A stretch of 64,000 nt of DNA from Tsukamurella spumae (GCF_012396015.1 NZ_JAAXOQ010000004.1:124001-188000), one strand, 5' to 3'; positions 25,106-35,632 are shown, counted from the first letter of the stretch. Program-made: numbers and translations. The notes: generated by a model from the letters alone, not told the origin.

Positions 25106-28100
25106 TCAGTACGGGGCCGAACGCATCGGTCCGGGCGTGTACCAGCCGCTGCGCGTCGTCGAGCCGATCTCCAGCTGCGCGGGCTCCGCGGGCGTCCACG
25201 GCGTGAACCTCGTCAACGTGCCCCAGTCCATGGCCCACTTGCCCCGCAGGTAGGTCGGAACGACCTGCTCGTGGTACACCGCGTCGGTCACGCCGAGCGG
25301 ACCGCCCGTCTTCCACCCCTGCCACGTGTTCGACGTGTTGATCGTCGCGAGGTAGTCGGGTGAGATCCGGTACTCGGGACGCTCGAAGACGCCGTTGATC
25401 GCGCGAACCTGGTGCTGGCACGGGAACGCGAAGGCCACCATGAAGTCCAGCGAGACCACCGTGTCCCGGCCCAGGAACTCCTGCACCGTCTTCATGGGGG
25501 TCAGGCGCGGCGGGGTGAGCACGACGGGGTCCGGCGACGGCACCCGGTCGTCGATCACCACGCGCACCGTGTCGGTGCCCCGGGGCAGATCGGCGGTGGG
25601 GAAGCGCAGGTTCCGCCAGTTGTTGTTGGTCCAGGCGTCGATCGGGATCATCCGCCCCAGCGGTTGCACCGTCCCGTTCGCCGCGCGGTGCCCGGCCTCC
25701 AGGTACAGCGTGCGCCCGTCGCGCTTGATGCCGTTCAGCCCGGTCGCGGCGACGGAGCCCGCGACCGAGAGCGTGATCAGCGGCGTGCGGTCGGTGACGG
25801 CGCCGAGCGTGTACCAGTCGGTGGTGAGGTTCGCCAGGCCCGTGGCGCCGCCGGAGCCGAGGACCGGCGTGGTCGCCGGGTTCAGGCCGAACGGGAGCGG
25901 CACGCCGTCGGTCCGGTAGTCCGGATCGCGCTTGCCGCCCACCGTCTCCGGCACGTCCTGGTTGGTGGCATCGGTGTTGTGCCCGGGGTTCGACAACACC
26001 GGTGACACCCAACTCGGGACACCCGTCGGGGTGAACCCGGTCGACCGGCCGGCGAGCGCCTGCGCGGCGGTGGGCACGGAACCGTCGGGCCGTGGCGCGG
26101 GCGCCAGCTGCCCGGCGTTCGGGTCGCCTTCGACGAGGACGTAGTCCGCCATCGAACACGTATCACCCTGCAGTGCACGGGCGTTGGATGCCGTCCAGGA
26201 GAAGCTCCCGCGCTGGGTGTAGGCGCCCTTCGCCATCGTGCTGATGTCGAGCAGCACCATGAGCATGGTGAGGATCGCCAGCGTGGGAATCGCGCGGCCG
26301 CCGGGCCTCGTCGGCTCCGGCGCGTAGTCGCGGCGGTAGTGCAGCCACAGCCCGTACAGCGCGGTGAGCACCGATGCGGCGAAGAACACCCAGGACAGTT
26401 GCAGCCCGAACAGCTGGGGCGGCATGGTGTTCCACGGAATGCCGTAGGTGCCCACCCAGTAGTAGCCGATGCGGGCCGCGAACGAGATGCCGGCGATGAG
26501 CAGGACCGCCGCGGCGAAGAAGACGCGGTTGCGCTTGGAGCGCATCATCGGCGTCATCGTGAGCGTGGCCGCCACCGCCGCGATGCCCGCGGCGTAGCCG
26601 GCGAACAGACCGAGGTGGTGGGTCCACTTGGTGGGCGTGAACGCCAGCAGCACGATCGTCGCGAAGAAGACGGCCATGAGCCGCCAGACGGGGCCCGACG
26701 CGATGCCCGCGGGGCGCCGGCGGCGCAGCATGAACACGAGCACCGTGAGCAGGCACAGGAAGGCCGTCAGGACGCCGATGCGGCGCACCAGCGAGCCGTC
26801 CTCCGTCTCGAGCATCAGGTAGTAGTAGCGGACGCCCTCCTCGTACCACTGCAGAGTCGGCCCGGTGACCCCCTTGACCGCGATCGCCTCGCGCAGGGAG
26901 GCGAAGGTCGGGCTGAAGAAGGCGTAGAACAGGTACGCCGTGCCCGAGGCGAGGATCGGCGCGACCAGCGGAAGCAGCCCATCGCGCCCCCGGCGCTTGA
27001 CGATGCGCGTGACGATCTGCCGGGACGCGGCGAGCAGCGCCGCCACGGCGATCAGGCCACCCGGTGCCGCACCCAGACTCAGCGCCGCGCAGGGCACCGC
27101 GATGGCCACCGGGAGCAGGCGGCCGGTCGCGATGGTGCGTTCCACCGAGACCCAGGTGAGCAGCGAGAAGAACACCACCGCGGGCTCGGGGCGCAGGCCG
27201 TTGTTGAGCGGCAGCCAGATCAGCAGGAAGCCGCCCGCGCCCGCCCACATCGCGGCGGGGTTGTTGCGCACCGCGCGGCCGAGCCGCGGGATCATCTCGC
27301 GGGAGATGACCAGCCAGGTCAGCAGGCCCATCACGAGGCCCGGGATCCGCATGGCCGGTGCGGCGGTGGTGACATGGGAGATCAGCGTGAACAGGTAGTC
27401 GTTCCAGCCGAACGGATTCTCCGGCACGCCGAAGCTGCGGAAGTAGTTGATCATGTAGCCGCTGTGACCGGCCTGCGTGGCCATCGTCAGCTGGTAGCCG
27501 TCGTCGGAGGTGTTGGGCCCGATCAGCCACCAGATGCCGAGCACCGCGATCACGGTGAAGTCCACCGGCCGGGGGCGCAGCCAGCCCGGCGGCATGATCC
27601 GCACGTGGCCGCGGCCGTCGCGCAGGTCGAGGAAGCCCAGCGCCACGAGCGACAGGATCGTCGACGCGATGCCCACGATGATCGCGATCAGCTTCAGTGC
27701 GGACGGCGAGGTGTTGAACCGCGTGTCCACCTGGGTCTTCACGTCGATGCCGGCGACCGGTGTCGATGCCGGGAGATCGGTGTAGAAGCCGGTGATCTGC
27801 GGCCGCAGGTTCGGGTCGGCGACGGTGTTGGACAGCTGGTTCGAGGTCTGCGCGCCCGCGGGCATGCCGGTGAACCGCGCGGTCGTCGATTCCGGCGTCG
27901 AGACGAAACCGATCGCGCAGTCCGCCCCGGCGCGGGCGACGTCGGCCCGGTTCGCGGTGGCCAGGGCGACGTCCCGGTCGGCGACGATCACATTGCGCGC
28001 ATCGGCCCGGATCACCAGTCCCTGGCGGCCGGACCGCGGACCGTCCTCCGGCAGCGTGCGCAGGAGCGTACCGCCCTGCGCGGGCAGCTCGTTCACCAGA

Positions 28101-28330
28101 GAACACGGCAGCGACACGTCGAGCCGGATCGGTGCGTAGGCGACGAGCGGCGCGTCGATATCGCTCACGCGGCCGTTCTGCGGCCAGTGCACCGCGGTGG
28201 TGGTCTCCTTCACCGGCAGGAAGGGGATCAGGATCGCCAGGACGAATCCCAGTACGCCCGCGACCGCGGCGACGATGCGCCAGGTCCCGTAGCGGCGCTC
28301 CGGCGGGACGGTCGAGTTCTCGCTTGTCAT
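25106..28330 (-). CDS. embB: Arabinosyltransferase EmbB-like (GT53)
   Basis: 1074 aa with the Emb architecture: a periplasmic jellyroll after TM1 (residues ~50-200), about 14 further helices, and a C-terminal carbohydrate-binding region (WRNLRFPTADL, PRLTPMKTVQEFLG). The catalytic acidic motif NTSDDGY has Asp276-277, and Met283 occupies the position of M306 of M. tuberculosis EmbB, the main ethambutol-resistance site. The third-in-order position and the DPNLRPQI stretch identify it as EmbB. It adds alpha-(1-5)/(1-3) arabinofuranose from decaprenyl-phospho-arabinose to arabinogalactan. The loop after the catalytic motif reads PFGWNDYL instead of the usual PFGWYY or PFDWYY. Ten bases separate it from embA. 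Confidence 0.9.
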   Translation of the reverse strand: MTSENSTVPPERRYGTWRIVAAVAGVLGFVLAILIPFLPVKETTTAVHWPQNGRVSDIDAPLVAYAPIRLDVSLPCSLVNELPAQGGTLLRTLPEDGPRSGRQGLVIRADARNVIVADRDVALATANRADVARAGADCAIGFVSTPESTTARFTGMPAGAQTSNQLSNTVADPNLRPQITGFYTDLPASTPVAGIDVKTQVDTRFNTSPSALKLIAIIVGIASTILSLVALGFLDLRDGRGHVRIMPPGWLRPRPVDFTVIAVLGIWWLIGPNTSDDGYQLTMATQAGHSGYMINYFRSFGVPENPFGWNDYLFTLISHVTTAAPAMRIPGLVMGLLTWLVISREMIPRLGRAVRNNPAAMWAGAGGFLLIWLPLNNGLRPEPAVVFFSLLTWVSVERTIATGRLLPVAIAVPCAALSLGAAPGGLIAVAALLAASRQIVTRIVKRRGRDGLLPLVAPILASGTAYLFYAFFSPTFASLREAIAVKGVTGPTLQWYEEGVRYYYLMLETEDGSLVRRIGVLTAFLCLLTVLVFMLRRRRPAGIASGPVWRLMAVFFATIVLLAFTPTKWTHHLGLFAGYAAGIAAVAATLTMTPMMRSKRNRVFFAAAVLLIAGISFAARIGYYWVGTYGIPWNTMPPQLFGLQLSWVFFAASVLTALYGLWLHYRRDYAPEPTRPGGRAIPTLAILTMLMVLLDISTMAKGAYTQRGSFSWTASNARALQGDTCSMADYVLVEGDPNAGQLAPAPRPDGSVPTAAQALAGRSTGFTPTGVPSWVSPVLSNPGHNTDATNQDVPETVGGKRDPDYRTDGVPLPFGLNPATTPVLGSGGATGLANLTTDWYTLGAVTDRTPLITLSVAGSVAATGLNGIKRDGRTLYLEAGHRAANGTVQPLGRMIPIDAWTNNNWRNLRFPTADLPRGTDTVRVVIDDRVPSPDPVVLTPPRLTPMKTVQEFLGRDTVVSLDFMVAFAFPCQHQVRAINGVFERPEYRISPDYLATINTSNTWQGWKTGGPLGVTDAVYHEQVVPTYLRGKWAMDWGTLTRFTPWTPAEPAQLEIGSTTRSGWYTPGPMRSAPY

Positions 28331-28339
28331 GAGCCGTTC

Positions 28340-31300
28340 CTAGTTCTTCACGGTCTGGTTCGTCAGCGCCCGGATCGGGCCCTGACGCCACCAACCGGAC
28401 CGTGTCTGCGTGCCGATCGTGAGGGCGGCCGCGGGGGCGTTTTCGGCGATGGGCGTGTACTTCTGCAGGTCACCCCAGTCGCGGGCCAGGTCCCCGGACA
28501 TGTAGGTGGGCAGCGTGGTCGTGCTCAGGAGGGTGTCGGGCACCGTCAGCAGGCCTCCGGCCTCGCGCGCCTGCCACGTCGACGATGTCGACAGCGCGTC
28601 CTTGCGCGTCGGCAGGATGCGCCACTTCGGGAGCTCGTACACGCCGTTGCGAATCGCCATCGGGCGCTGGCACGGGAACTGCTGGCCCACGAGCAGATCC
28701 AACAGGACCGGGTCGGTGCTGCCGACAACCTCCTGGAGTGTGCGCAGCCGCGGCACCCGCGGCGGCGTCACGGCCACCCAGTCCTGCGCGCCGAGGTTCG
28801 GGTCGCGAACGTGGATGCGGACGACGTTCGCGGTGGCCGGGATGGCCTCCATCGGGAATCGCAGGTTGCGCCAGGGCTTGTTCGGCCCGGGATCGATCGG
28901 ATCCAGCGATCCGCGCGCGCCGAGCGAACCGTCGGGACGGCGCTCCGCCCACTCCAGATTCACCGGCTGACCGTACTCCTTCTTGCCGGTCGGGCCGACC
29001 GAGGCGATCGAGCCCGACGCCGCGAACGTGATCAGCGGCCGGTCGGTGGAGCGGGACGGGAGCGTGTACCAGTCGCTGAACAGCTCAGCGGGCACGGTGT
29101 TCTGGCCGTACGAGCCGACCACCGGTGTACGCGCGGGGTCGAGGCCGTAGGGCAGGGCGGCCGTGCTGCCGTTGATGGTCTTGGGGCCCTGGCCGCCACC
29201 GGTCCCGGCCGTCGCCGCGGTCGAGGTGAAGGGCTGCGTGATCGGCGAGGCCATGTTGATCTGGCCCGGCGCGGAGCTGATCGGGAGCGGCTTGAGTTCG
29301 TTCGCGACACCGTCGGGAGTGAAGCCGTGCGATCCCTCCCCGACCAGTGCCTGTGCGGCCGGACGGCCGTCGGCGGAGGTCAGCATGTCGGCGTTGGGAT
29401 CGGTCTCCACCAGGACCTTGTTCGCCATGCCGCAGCTGTCGCCGCGCAGCGCATCGAGATTGCCCTTCGCGACGGTGTAGGTCGACGGGTTGGAGACCAT
29501 CGCCTTGGCGAAGATCGCGCCCTCGCCGATCACGAGCATGCCCAGCACGACGACCAGCGGCAGCGAGGCCAGCTGCAGGCGTCGGCGGCCGCGCACGGCC
29601 TGGTCGTGGTCGGCGCGGGTGTGGGTGGTGAGGTCGGCGTCCTCGAGCGCGGCATCGTCGACGGTGCCGTCCTCGACCAGGCCACCCTCGCCGCGCCGGC
29701 GGAAGTCCATCCGGAAGTGCTGCCAGGCGGCCAGGGCTCCGGTCAGGCCCGCGAGCACCAGGAGCGCCCCGCTGAAGCTGATCCCGGCCAGCACCGGCTG
29801 GCGGTCGAACCAGGGCACGCCCCACAGATACGGCCATGCCCACAGGTTGTACCCGGCGAAGGCGGCGGCGAGCGCGAAGATCATGCCGCAGAGGAAGAAG
29901 GTGAAGTTCCGGACGGAGGTGCGCGCGGCCTCGACCACGGCCACCGTCGTCACCGCGGCGAGCGCGGCGGCGAGCCCGGAGTACACCCCGAAGTGCACCG
30001 TCCACTTGGTGGGCGTGAGCGACAACAGCGCCGCGCCGATGAACGCCGCGCCGACGAGGCGCCACACGGGGCCCGGCGCGATGCGCGGGATCCGCCGGCC
30101 GCGCAGCATCATGAACAGCGCGACGAACAGGCACATGACGAAGAGGTAGACCGGGACGCGGCGGACCAGCGAGCCGTCGTTGGTGTTCACCGTGAGGAAG
30201 AAGAAGCGCAGGTACTCCTGCGTCCACGGCGCCGCCGGGCCGACCTCGAGGCGGATCCGGATGGCCTCGGCCACCGATGCGAGGGACTGATCCCGGAAGG
30301 CGATCGGCACGATCACCGCGCCCGCCGCAAGGATCGGCAGGACCAGCGCCGCGAGACCGGCCTCGCGGCGCCGCGCGACCAGGACCCGCAGCACCGCGGC
30401 CGACGAGGCCAGCAGCAGCGCCGCGGCGATGACGCCCTGCGGCGCGAGGCCCAGCGTGAGACCTGTGGCCAGGGCCGCGATCGCGGCCGGCAGCGCGCGG
30501 TGGGTCGCGACGGCCCGCTCCACGGCGGCCCAGGTGACGATCGTGCCGAGCACGATGATCGGCTCCGAGCGCAGGCCCGAGGCGAGTGGGAACCAGAACG
30601 CCAGCAGCATCGCGGCGGCGGCCCAGACGGCGAGCGGGTAGCGCCGGATCGCCGGGCCGAGGCGGGGCAGCAGGACCCGGCTGAGCAGCAGCCAGACGAC
30701 GACGCCCGCGGCCAGCATCGGCAGCCGCATCCACAGCGCGTTCGCCGAGACCGAGGCCCAGTGCGACAAGAAGGTGTAATACCAGTCGAAGGGCGCCTCG
30801 GGGGCGCCGAAGAAGCGGTAGTAGTTGGCCGTGTAGCCGGCCTCGGGCGCCACCTTGCCCATGGACAGGATGTAGCCGTCGTCCGAGCTCCCGGCACCCA
30901 GGAAGGTCCACAGCACGAGGCCGCCGATCACCGCCACGTCGACCGGGCGGGGCCGGACGATCTGCCGCAGCGTGCGGTGCGGGGTCCGGCGGTGGTAGCC
31001 GAAGCGCCGGTCCAGCAGCCACAGCGCGACCAGGGAGGCGAGCACGCACAGCAGGCCGATCGTCATCGCGACGGCCTTGAGGGGCGCGGGATGCAGCTCG
31101 AAGCGGGTGTCGATCTCGGCGTGCAGCCGCAGGCCGGGGCCGGCCGCCGCGACGTCCGCCGGAGTCAGCGTGGTGAACACGCCGCCCATCACGGGGCGGT
31201 TCTCCGTGGCGATCGTGCCCGCGATGTCGGTGCCCTCGAACCGCGCTCCGACGTTCGTGGTGTTCGACCACACCCGCAGCTGTGAGCAGGTGCGTGCGCG

Positions 31301-31741
31301 GTCGATCGGCGCGGTGGTGATGACGGTGTTGCGGGAGGAGACGGTCACCGCCTGCCCGGGACCGGGCGCGCCGACGGTGACGGCCAGGCCGAGGTTGCGC
31401 GCCGGGCCGGTGCCGACGGGCAGCGTCGAGAACACGGTGCCGCCGGACTGCGCGGCGTGGGCGAGGACCGAGCACGGCACCGTCGCCGTGAGGTCCGCGG
31501 GGGACTGGGAGACGAGGGAGGCGGTCGTGTTCGCGCTCTGCGCGTTCGGCTGCACCTGCGGCCAGTCCAGCGAGGCGGTGGTCTGCTGGACGGGCAGGAG
31601 CGGGGTCAGCAGGCACAGCAGCAGGCCGACCGCGCCGGCGACGACCGCGGCGATGCGGGCGACGGCGACGCCGCGCGGAGCATCGCCGGCGGCGGGCCGC
31701 TGCGCGGGCTCCGACTCGGAGCGGGACGTAGGCACGGACAC
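28340..31741 (-). CDS. embA: Arabinosyltransferase EmbA-like (GT53)
   Basis: 1133 aa, longest of the three, from GTG 31741. Motif GSSDDGYILSM at residues 285-295 (Asp287-288). Like EmbA it has PFDWYYTFLSHWA, WYTLPSRSTDRPLITFAASG, and a C-terminus ending GPIRALTN. It pairs with EmbB as heterodimer for terminal arabinan branching in mycobacteria. A Glu/Asp-rich insert of ~25 residues (near residue 690) sits in the cytosolic loop before TVAKGNLDALRG. Its gene lies between embC (110 bases upstream) and embB (10 bases downstream). Confidence 0.9.
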   Translation of the reverse strand: MSVPTSRSESEPAQRPAAGDAPRGVAVARIAAVVAGAVGLLLCLLTPLLPVQQTTASLDWPQVQPNAQSANTTASLVSQSPADLTATVPCSVLAHAAQSGGTVFSTLPVGTGPARNLGLAVTVGAPGPGQAVTVSSRNTVITTAPIDRARTCSQLRVWSNTTNVGARFEGTDIAGTIATENRPVMGGVFTTLTPADVAAAGPGLRLHAEIDTRFELHPAPLKAVAMTIGLLCVLASLVALWLLDRRFGYHRRTPHRTLRQIVRPRPVDVAVIGGLVLWTFLGAGSSDDGYILSMGKVAPEAGYTANYYRFFGAPEAPFDWYYTFLSHWASVSANALWMRLPMLAAGVVVWLLLSRVLLPRLGPAIRRYPLAVWAAAAMLLAFWFPLASGLRSEPIIVLGTIVTWAAVERAVATHRALPAAIAALATGLTLGLAPQGVIAAALLLASSAAVLRVLVARRREAGLAALVLPILAAGAVIVPIAFRDQSLASVAEAIRIRLEVGPAAPWTQEYLRFFFLTVNTNDGSLVRRVPVYLFVMCLFVALFMMLRGRRIPRIAPGPVWRLVGAAFIGAALLSLTPTKWTVHFGVYSGLAAALAAVTTVAVVEAARTSVRNFTFFLCGMIFALAAAFAGYNLWAWPYLWGVPWFDRQPVLAGISFSGALLVLAGLTGALAAWQHFRMDFRRRGEGGLVEDGTVDDAALEDADLTTHTRADHDQAVRGRRRLQLASLPLVVVLGMLVIGEGAIFAKAMVSNPSTYTVAKGNLDALRGDSCGMANKVLVETDPNADMLTSADGRPAAQALVGEGSHGFTPDGVANELKPLPISSAPGQINMASPITQPFTSTAATAGTGGGQGPKTINGSTAALPYGLDPARTPVVGSYGQNTVPAELFSDWYTLPSRSTDRPLITFAASGSIASVGPTGKKEYGQPVNLEWAERRPDGSLGARGSLDPIDPGPNKPWRNLRFPMEAIPATANVVRIHVRDPNLGAQDWVAVTPPRVPRLRTLQEVVGSTDPVLLDLLVGQQFPCQRPMAIRNGVYELPKWRILPTRKDALSTSSTWQAREAGGLLTVPDTLLSTTTLPTYMSGDLARDWGDLQKYTPIAENAPAAALTIGTQTRSGWWRQGPIRALTNQTVKN

Positions 31742-31851
31742 GGGTGCTCATGCTATTCGAGTCGCCTGTGAGAACCGATTCGCCCGCCGGTGTTCGTCCG
31801 ATCGCTTACCGGATTCTCAGTCGGTGCGATGCCGCAGGTCAGGAATCGCGG

Positions 31852-34800
31852 TCAGGAATCCGTCTTGTCCTTGCGGATCGGCGCCTCGGTGTGCGTCCCC
31901 CAGACGGTGCGGGTGCCCAGCGTCAGGTCCGCCGCGCGGGCCGGCGAGTACGGCACGAGCCGCATCACGTCGCCGAAGTCCTGTCCCAGGTCCCCCCGGA
32001 GGTAGGCGGGGATCTTCTCCTGCTGGAGCAGCATCTGCGTCCAGCCGAGCGGGCCGCCGCCGAGCGTGCCCTCCCATTCCGTGGTCACCGGTGAGAGGTT
32101 CTGGTCCGGGGTGATCCGCCATTGCGGCACCTCGGCGACCCCGTTGCGGTGCGCGAACGGGCGTTGGCACCCGAACGCCAGCCCCGATGTCCAGTCCAGC
32201 AGTACGGGCTCGGTGGAGCCGATCAGCCGCTGCGCGGTGACGAGCTTGGACACCCGGGGCGGCGTCACCGCCAGCCAGTGGTCGATGGCCAGGTCGTCGT
32301 CGACGGCGACCACCCGGATCGCCGTGACATCCGCCGGCAGGTCGGTCCGCGGGAGCCGCAGGTTCCGCCAGGCGGGCTTGGGCCCGATGTCGATGAAGGC
32401 CTTCTTGCCCGCGACCTTCGGATCCGTGCCGGCGGCGGTGCGGTCGGTCGTGTACTCGAGGTAGAGCTCGTCGTCGGTGAACCGGCCGGCCGCGGACAGG
32501 GTGATCAGCGACTGGTCCGCAGCGGCGGCCGGCAGCGGGTACCACTTCGAGACGATCTTCGCCGGCGCCTGCGCCTCCTGCGAGTACGAGCCCAGGACGG
32601 GGGTCCGTGCCGGGTCGAGGCCGTAGGGCAACCGCATGTGCGAGCCGTTGATCCCGGCTGTTGCCGTGCGGCCCGAGGTGGTGTCCTGGGGCAGTCGCGC
32701 CATCGCGTCGAGCGAGGTGCTCGAATCGTCGGTGTTCGAGCTGGTGGTGGCGTTGATGATGGGGGGCACCCCGTCGGGTGAGACACCGGTGGTGCCGGGC
32801 CCGGCCAGTCCGTCCCGCGTGTTCCCGTCCAGCGGGAGCAGCAGGCCCGACGTGGGGTCCGGCTCGGTGAGCACGAAGTCGGCGAGGTTGCACTCCTTGC
32901 CCGCGAGGGTCTGCAGGTTCGCCTTGCCGTTGGAGAAGGACGAGAACTGCGTGAGCGTCGTCGTCGCCACCATCGAGCCGATGCACAGCACGACGACCGC
33001 ACCCGCTGCCCAGGTCAGCGGCGACTGCCGACCGGCGACGCCGATGACGCGTCGCACGGGGCCGGGCACCGGCGCGGGCTGTGGCTCGTGGAAGTGGATC
33101 CAGCCCGCGGCCAGCACGGACACACCGCACGCCGCGAAGAAGATCCCGCCCAGCGCGAGCACCGTCGACTCGCCCCAGGGGACGCCGTAGTTGCTGGCGT
33201 ACCACCAGCCGTTCGGGCCGCTGAAGGACAGCCCCAGGACCAGGAACACCCCGGCCGCGGTGAGCGCGCGGTTGCGGGGGCTGCGCATCGCCGTGGGCGC
33301 GATGGCGACCGCGGTCAGGGCCGCCAGTGCGCCCGCGAGCCCGGCGAACGCGCCGAACTGGTGCGTCCACTTGGTCGGGGTGAACATCAGCAGCAGCAGG
33401 CCGCCGAAGGTGACGGCGAGGAGGCGTCGACCGGGGCCGAGGCTCGCGCCCGGAATGCGGCCCTTGCGCAGCAGCACCGCGCCCGCGAGCAGCAGGCACA
33501 GGACGGTCACGAGGACCGCGAACCGTCGGGCGACGCCGCCGTCGGCCGTGAACGTGAACAGGGCGGAGTACCGGTCGATCTCGTTGTACCACTTCTTGGT
33601 GTCGACGACGGTGCCCACATCGGACTGCATGAGGGTCTTGGCCACGAAGGCCGAGGCGGTGAGCTTGGAGAAGATGATCGGCACCAGCAGGACGCCCCCC
33701 GCCAGCACGGGCGCCACGTACGCCGCGATGACGAGGCGCCGGTCGAGCGGGCCGCTGCGGACCCGAGCGAGGATGCGCCGACCCACCGGCCGGACCCCGG
33801 CGAGCAGCGCCGCGACCGTCATGATGCCCGTCGGACCGGCGGCGACCGTCCAGCCCGCGATGATCGCGGCGGCGGCGAAGGGCAGCACCCGGCCCGTGGC
33901 GATCGCCCGTTCGACCGAGCACCAGGTCAGCAGCGCGCCCAGCGCGATGACGGGCTCCGGGCGTAGGCCGTTGTTGAAGGCGAACCAGTACACCAGGAAG
34001 ACGCCGCCGGCGGCCCACAGGGCGAACCGTGACCGGGTCGCCCGGCCGAGGCGCGGGACGACCTCCCGGCTGATGATCAACCAGGTCGCGATTCCGCAGA
34101 GCAGTGCGGGCAGCCGGACCCAGGGGCTCGCGGTGGAGAAGTGCGCGAGCCACGCGAAGGCCTGGTAGTACCAGCCGAACGGGGTCTCGGGCGCGCCGTA
34201 CCAGCGGTAGTAGTTGGCCGTGTAGCCCGCCTCGCTCGCCGTCCGGGCCATCGTCAGGATGTAGCCGTCGTCGGACGTGTTCGCCCCGATCACGTGCCAG
34301 GTCACGAGCAGGGCGATGACGGTGCTGTCCAGCCTGCTGGGCCGCCACCAGCCGTCCGGGAGGACCCGACGGTGCCGCCGGCCGTCCGCCGCGACGTCCA
34401 GCCGGTGCAGCGCGACCAGGCTCGCCAGGATCAGCGCGACGGCGAGCACGATCACCACCCAGCGGGCGGGGGCGGGCACCGTCGAGTAGCGGGTGTCGAT
34501 GTCCGCGTGGAACTGAATTCTCGTGGCGTCGGCGACCGTGCCGTGCAGGCTCGTGAACACGCCGACCGTCTGCGGGCGGTAGTCGAAGCCGTTCTCCTTG
34601 CTGCCCTGGAGTGGCTGCCCGTCGGGGCCTGCGATGCCCGTGACCTCGGCCTTGACCTGCTTCGCGTCACCGGTGAAGACGATCGCGCCGCAGTTCGGCG
34701 CGGCGAGCGCCGCCACGTCGACGGTCAGCAAGGGGGTGTTTCGGACCACGACCTCGAGCAGGCGACGCTGGTCCGGCAGCGCGTTGACCGCGATCGAAAG

Positions 34801-35103
34801 GCCCCGTCGGAGGGTGTCCGGCGAGTCGACCGGGCCTGTCGCGACCAGGGTCCCGGTACCGCCGGGCAGCTCGGCAACGGCCGTGCAGGGCACCGAGACG
34901 GTGATCCGATCGGGGACGTAGGAGACGAGCGGCGCCGTCACCGGGTCCAGGGAGCCGCCCTGCGGCCAGTCCAGGGCCGCGGTGGCCTGCTGGACCGGCA
35001 TGAACGGCGTGAGCAGTGCGAACAGCACGCCGAGGACGCCGGTGATTGCGGCGGTCCGGGCGCTCGTGCGGGCCGCTCGGGCCGTGGCGGACGGTTCGGG
35101 CAC
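31852..35103 (-). CDS. embC: Arabinosyltransferase EmbC-like (GT53)
   Basis: 1083 aa from GTG 35103. Motif ANTSDDGYILTMAR with Asp278-279. The stretches TANYYRWYGAPETPFGWYY, ISREVVPRLGRA, LRPEPVIALGALLTWCSVERA and GPTGIMTVAALLAG match EmbC rather than EmbA/B. In mycobacteria EmbC extends the arabinan of lipoarabinomannan; in relatives it may also serve arabinogalactan. It is the promoter-proximal gene of the embCAB operon. The divergent IrrE gene begins 103 bases away. Unlike in M. tuberculosis, aftA does not directly precede it: 6.6 kb of other genes intervene. Confidence 0.9.
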   Translation of the reverse strand: MPEPSATARAARTSARTAAITGVLGVLFALLTPFMPVQQATAALDWPQGGSLDPVTAPLVSYVPDRITVSVPCTAVAELPGGTGTLVATGPVDSPDTLRRGLSIAVNALPDQRRLLEVVVRNTPLLTVDVAALAAPNCGAIVFTGDAKQVKAEVTGIAGPDGQPLQGSKENGFDYRPQTVGVFTSLHGTVADATRIQFHADIDTRYSTVPAPARWVVIVLAVALILASLVALHRLDVAADGRRHRRVLPDGWWRPSRLDSTVIALLVTWHVIGANTSDDGYILTMARTASEAGYTANYYRWYGAPETPFGWYYQAFAWLAHFSTASPWVRLPALLCGIATWLIISREVVPRLGRATRSRFALWAAGGVFLVYWFAFNNGLRPEPVIALGALLTWCSVERAIATGRVLPFAAAAIIAGWTVAAGPTGIMTVAALLAGVRPVGRRILARVRSGPLDRRLVIAAYVAPVLAGGVLLVPIIFSKLTASAFVAKTLMQSDVGTVVDTKKWYNEIDRYSALFTFTADGGVARRFAVLVTVLCLLLAGAVLLRKGRIPGASLGPGRRLLAVTFGGLLLLMFTPTKWTHQFGAFAGLAGALAALTAVAIAPTAMRSPRNRALTAAGVFLVLGLSFSGPNGWWYASNYGVPWGESTVLALGGIFFAACGVSVLAAGWIHFHEPQPAPVPGPVRRVIGVAGRQSPLTWAAGAVVVLCIGSMVATTTLTQFSSFSNGKANLQTLAGKECNLADFVLTEPDPTSGLLLPLDGNTRDGLAGPGTTGVSPDGVPPIINATTSSNTDDSSTSLDAMARLPQDTTSGRTATAGINGSHMRLPYGLDPARTPVLGSYSQEAQAPAKIVSKWYPLPAAAADQSLITLSAAGRFTDDELYLEYTTDRTAAGTDPKVAGKKAFIDIGPKPAWRNLRLPRTDLPADVTAIRVVAVDDDLAIDHWLAVTPPRVSKLVTAQRLIGSTEPVLLDWTSGLAFGCQRPFAHRNGVAEVPQWRITPDQNLSPVTTEWEGTLGGGPLGWTQMLLQQEKIPAYLRGDLGQDFGDVMRLVPYSPARAADLTLGTRTVWGTHTEAPIRKDKTDS

Positions 35104-35206
35104 TCCGCGAGTCTAGACGCCCGCGACCTCCCGGATTTCCCGGTGACGGATCACTACCGACCGCTTGGTGTACAACGAACCGGCGAACCGACGTATCGTT
35201 TCCGGC

Positions 35207-35632
35207 ATGAGGGGATCCGACCGACCGACGAGAGCAGTGCGCTCCGTCGTACGTGCGGTCACCCCGTCGTCCGGTTCGGGACCGGTCAGCATCACCGAGG
35301 TGGTCGCCGCATACGCCGACTACCTGGGACGGCGGATCGATGTGCAGCGGATGACGATGCCGGTCGGGGTGTTCGGAATGTGGCTGCGGTCGGACGAGCG
35401 CGACCTGCTGGTCGTCTCCACGGGCGTCGCGACCTTCGAGCAGACCTTGGCCCATGAACTCGGGCATCTGGTGCTGGGGCACGAAGCGGGGTGCTCCGCC
35501 GATCCGGACAGCGGCCGGGCCGCGAAGCGCGAGGAGGAGGCGGAGTCCTTCGCGACACTGCTGGTGCGCCGCGTCAACGCCGGACACACGCTCACCCGTG
35601 TCGACTCCGTGGTCGACGAGCTGCTCGGATGA
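35207..35632 (+). CDS. ImmA/IrrE-family metallopeptidase
   Basis: 141 aa from ATG 35207 (a GTG at 35165 is an alternative). Zinc-protease motif LAHELGHLVLGHEAG (HExxH, second His-containing turn) at residues ~84-98, with Glu residues in KREEEAESFAT supplying the third ligand. Proteins of this family cleave XRE-type repressors, or, in IrrE of Deinococcus, the DdrO repressor, and so switch on stress or mobile-element genes. Its stop overlaps the start of a seven-TM protein, and an XRE repressor lies just after on the other strand: a plausible protease/sensor/target set. Confidence 0.88.
   Translation: MRGSDRPTRAVRSVVRAVTPSSGSGPVSITEVVAAYADYLGRRIDVQRMTMPVGVFGMWLRSDERDLLVVSTGVATFEQTLAHELGHLVLGHEAGCSADPDSGRAAKREEEAESFATLLVRRVNAGHTLTRVDSVVDELLG

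Noticed and set aside
26339-31285. A very long open frame on the plus strand opposite embB and embA
   Set aside because: It is an Arg/Gly/His-rich antisense shadow from high GC; the Emb proteins on the other strand are clear, and no family matches the antisense product.
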